A stretch of DNA of 64,000 nucleotides from Bacillota bacterium (GTDB lineage Bacteria; Bacillota; Bacilli; Paenibacillales; NBRC-103111): contig JAEWIS010000039.1 in NCBI GenBank assembly GCA_023386955.1, forward strand, positions 155,073 through 219,072. Direction: 5' to 3'. Every line of letters starts with the position of its first letter. Position 1 is the stretch's first letter. Shown one piece after another: positions 60,514-64,000 of the stretch. A program made the position numbers and the translations under genes. The notes under the pieces are model-generated. The model did not search any database. It was given only the letters and a program-made list of their open reading frames with translations, and was not told the origin of the DNA.

Positions 60514-61794
60514 TTAGAACAAATTCGTAAAGAAATGTCGGATGGACCGCATCATCAGCTTAAACCAGCCCGCTTTCTTCACATCTTCCTTCGCCACCAG
60601 ATTTACATCATACGATTGGTTGTTGTAGGTCACCGTCAGTTTGCCCAGAACCTCGCCTTTTTCCACCGGCGCTACACGGACATCCTCGGCAGCAGGCTCT
60701 CCCACCTTCACAATCTCTTCGTCCTTAACACCCTTCTTCACCAGAATGGACAAGGCCGATTGGGTTACAACCGGTACATCGGTATGGATTGCCTTTTTGA
60801 CCTCTACGGTTTTCAATTCATCCACTTCAGTATCTGCCTTGACGATTTCCTTCATTTCAAAGGTATTAAACCCGTAGTTCAGCAGCTTGGCTGTTTCCAA
60901 AAAACGCTTCGGTTCCGTCTTAGCGCCCATCACCACGCTGATCAGTCTCATTCCGTTACGCTCAGCGGTTCCGGTAAAGCAATATCCGGCCTCGTTGGTG
61001 TGCCCGGTTTTCAGCCCGTCCAGTCCCTGGAACACATAAGAGCGGAAGTTGGGGTTACTTTGATTGCCCTCCAGCATCCAGTTCCAGTTGATCATAGGGG
61101 ACTTGTCCGTTTCGCGCAGCTTTTTGGACGGAATCTTGGTAAACTCCAGCACTTCTTTATGCTCATTCAAAATATGATAAGCCAAGGTGGCGGCGTCTCT
61201 TGCGGACATGACAGTTTCACCCTGCAGATTCTTCGGGGCATATTTCCCCATATCGATCCGGCTCAGGCCTGTGGAGTTAATAAAATTGGCATCCTTGGAC
61301 AGCCCCAATTTGCGGGCTGTATCGTTCATCAATGCAGCAAACTGCTCTTCGCTACCCGCTACCTTTTCTGCCAATGCCACACTGGCATCATTGCCCGAAT
61401 AAATAGACATGGCCTCGAACATACTGCGTACAGACAGGGTCTCATTTACCGCCAACAGCTGTCCGGAACCGATGGTATCGGCCGCATGCTGGGAGGTGGT
61501 TACCGAATCATCCCACTTCAACTTGCCACTCTTAATATCTTCCAGAACCAGATACTCGGTCATCATCTTGGCCATACTGGCCGGAGGCAGCGCCACATCC
61601 GCATTGTTCTCATACAATACCTGTCCGGTAGCCGCATCCATCAGAATGGCGGAGGAAACCTCCAGCTTCAGATCGGGCGCAGCATCGGCTGCATGCGCAT
61701 GTCCTGGATCATGAATGACGGCAAGATGCAAGGAAACGACAGCTGAAAGAATCATGACGCCAATTCTACTTTTCTTCGCAACGGCTTTCTTCAC
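60514..61794 (-). CDS. dacA: D-alanyl-D-alanine carboxypeptidase (PBP5)
   Basis: Trims the terminal D-Ala of peptidoglycan pentapeptides. About 426 residues: signal peptide (1-36, ending HAHAAD), catalytic SxxK in PPASMAKMM, SGN in YSGNDASVA, KTG in GLKTGHTNEAG, and a C-terminal beta domain closed by an amphipathic anchor helix (WFKLMMRSIRHFFTNLF). I chose the GTG at 61794 (GGAG 8 bp upstream); a GTG at 61803 is also in frame. Typical neighbour of guaB and pdxS near the origin. Confidence 0.95.
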   Translation of the reverse strand: MKKAVAKKSRIGVMILSAVVSLHLAVIHDPGHAHAADAAPDLKLEVSSAILMDAATGQVLYENNADVALPPASMAKMMTEYLVLEDIKSGKLKWDDSVTTSQHAADTIGSGQLLAVNETLSVRSMFEAMSIYSGNDASVALAEKVAGSEEQFAALMNDTARKLGLSKDANFINSTGLSRIDMGKYAPKNLQGETVMSARDAATLAYHILNEHKEVLEFTKIPSKKLRETDKSPMINWNWMLEGNQSNPNFRSYVFQGLDGLKTGHTNEAGYCFTGTAERNGMRLISVVMGAKTEPKRFLETAKLLNYGFNTFEMKEIVKADTEVDELKTVEVKKAIHTDVPVVTQSALSILVKKGVKDEEIVKVGEPAAEDVRVAPVEKGEVLGKLTVTYNNQSYDVNLVAKEDVKKAGWFKLMMRSIRHFFTNLF

Positions 61795-61925
61795 TACCCA
61801 CACTCCTATAAAAAATGATTATTCACATTGCTTTATTGTACCATAGATTGCCCCCCGTTTTGTAACCCGATTTCTTGGGCACCAAATCTCCATTAATTCA
61901 TTGGCTGAACATGCCTCCGGCCATA

Positions 61926-61961
61926 ATAAAAAACAGGACAAGCGGATAGGCTCGTCCTGTT
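61926..61961 (-). terminator. terminator of guaB
   Basis: ACAGGAC (61933-61939) with GTCCTGT (61954-61960) and an inner stem, followed on the minus strand by a U-run, 27 bp past the guaB stop. Confidence 0.85.
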
Positions 61962-61987
61962 GTAATGTATTCCAACTGTCCCCTGGC

Positions 61988-63487
<1,500 letters not shown>

Positions 63488-63489
63488 CT

Positions 63490-63519
63490 ATTGTACCAAA
63501 TGGTCAATTTTAATGTCAA
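63490..63519 (-). promoter_or_regulatory. sigma-A promoter of guaB
   Basis: On the minus strand TTGACA (63519-63514), 18-bp spacer, TACAAT (63495-63490), 45 bp before the guaB ATG. Confidence 0.8.
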
Positions 63520-63651
63520 CCCTGGACATTTTTTGCCTCCAAACTAACCATTTATTTGTAATGAATTAGGATGGTTTGTGGAAATATGGATCAAACTGTA
63601 TAATTACACCGCTTTTTTTAGGAGGAGCATAGGACCGTTTTGTTTCTTGAT

Positions 63652-63725
63652 CCTCTATGGCCCTCTGTATTCGTTCACTCTGGTGCTCTATGCTCCTCTA
63701 CACTCGTTCACTCTTTTGCTCTACG
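63652..63725. repeat. imperfect tandem repeat before the phased element
   Basis: Two copies of a segment of about 35 bp built on CTCT(G/A)(T/C)A(T/C)TCGTTCACTCT with a following GCTCTA(T/C)GCTC occur side by side. They occupy part of the 492-bp gap between guaB and the 5S rRNA, which shows no credible gene. Confidence 0.5.
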
Positions 63726-63748
63726 CTCTCTATTGTCTTTGCACCCCG

Positions 63749-63883
63749 CTTACGGACACCAGAGCCCTTATTTGTCTCGTTTAGCGCTATCCTGAACTCT
63801 AACGGACCCAGGTGCTCTTATTCCGCTGAAAAGATGCCTCCACCGCCTCCGTTTCCGCAAATAGCGTCACTGGAGTCCGTTAG
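63749..63883. repeat. phased nested palindromic repeat, locus 3
   Basis: Left half-sites CTTACGGAC (63749) and CTAACGGAC (63799) are exactly 50 bp apart with TAT cores at 63769 and 63819; one right half-site GTCCGTTAG ends at 63883 with its ATA core at 63861. The inner pair is again exactly 85 bp. The outer right half-site expected near 63933 is missing because the rRNA terminator is there. Confidence 0.75.
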
Positions 63884-63899
63884 CCCGCGAGACTACAAC

Positions 63900-63931
63900 A
63901 AAAAGACCCTCTAGCGTGAGCTAAAGGGTCT
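63900..63931 (-). terminator. terminator of the rRNA operon
   Basis: AGACCCTCTAGC (63904-63915), GTGA loop, GCTAAAGGGTCT (63920-63931), with a U-run on the minus strand directly past the 5S gene. Confidence 0.9.
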
Positions 63932-63937
63932 GTCTGT

Positions 63938-64000
63938 GCTTGGCAACGTCCTACTCTCCCAGGACCCTGCGGTCCAAGTACCATCGGCGCTGGAGGGCTT
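63938..64000 (-). rRNA. rrf: 5S ribosomal RNA (partial, 3' part)
   Basis: On the minus strand the sequence ends with the conserved 5S 3' portion (GGTACTTGGACCGCAGGGTC, then GGAGAGTAGGACGTTGCC). About 63 nt are visible; the 5' part lies beyond the right edge. An rRNA operon directly upstream of guaB matches the gyrA-rrn-guaB order near the Firmicute origin. Confidence 0.93.

Noticed and set aside
63578..63914. Short plus-strand frames between guaB and 5S rRNA
   Set aside because: They are low-complexity translations of repeat DNA without SD sequences.

Overview
The window reads as chromosome of a spore-forming, Gram-positive member of the Paenibacillaceae, most likely Paenibacillus or a close relative. 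Support: sporulation genes (spoIIR and a small sspP), the Firmicute block atp operon - mnaA - upp - glyA - ywlG - rpiB - ywlE - mntP - ywlC - spoIIR - prmC - prfA, YesM/YesN-type two-component and CUT1 sugar uptake systems, S-layer-homology surface proteins, Gram-positive SD sequences (GGAGG), and sigma-A promoters of TTGACA/TATAAT type. No prophage, CRISPR array or intact insertion sequence was seen.

Layout. 1-14.6 kb (minus strand) is a conserved housekeeping block: start of the ATP synthase operon, UDP-GlcNAc 2-epimerase, pyrimidine salvage, serine hydroxymethyltransferase, a pentose isomerase, an arginine-phosphatase-like enzyme, a manganese exporter, tRNA t6A synthesis, SpoIIR, translation termination (prmC-prfA) and ychF. 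One HD-GYP gene is inserted on the plus strand. 14.7-18.7 kb holds a divergent MocR regulator/LysE exporter pair, a PilZ gene behind a cyclic-di-GMP-I riboswitch, and tadA behind a cluster of DnaA-box-like sequences. 18.7-21.3 kb has a GntR-ABC transporter operon and two tRNA genes. 21.3-29.5 kb is accessory metabolism: a nuclease remnant, phosphoesterase, GH130-like enzyme with divergent AraC regulator, FAD oxidoreductase, metallo-beta-lactamase-fold protein, acyltransferase and aldo/keto reductase. 29.5-40.5 kb is one coherent carbohydrate-response locus: LacI regulator, FAD oxidoreductase, solute-binding lipoprotein, two permeases, histidine kinase and response regulator, tied together by three copies of a perfect 14-bp operator and by catabolite-repression (cre) sites. 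40.5-48.6 kb carries a MacAB-like efflux operon, a TetR/hydrolase pair and a second ABC exporter. 48.6-57 kb carries small spore-type genes, a 1,722-residue S-layer-anchored protein and an exported tail-collar protein. 57-64 kb is the origin-proximal block tRNA-Ser, serS, pdxT, pdxS, dacA, guaB and the 3' end of a 5S rRNA, all minus strand.

The most unusual signal is in intergenic DNA. Three loci (3631-3814, 45851-46035, 63749-63883) carry a strictly phased repeat: left half-sites (CTAACGG with a TAT core 20 bp in) at 50-bp steps, followed by mirror-image right half-sites, with the inner pair spanning exactly 85 bp each time and base changes compensated between arms. A second hairpin family (GTATGCTATT...ATAGCATAC, 45 bp) fills 9988-10163. 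I know of no established function for either.
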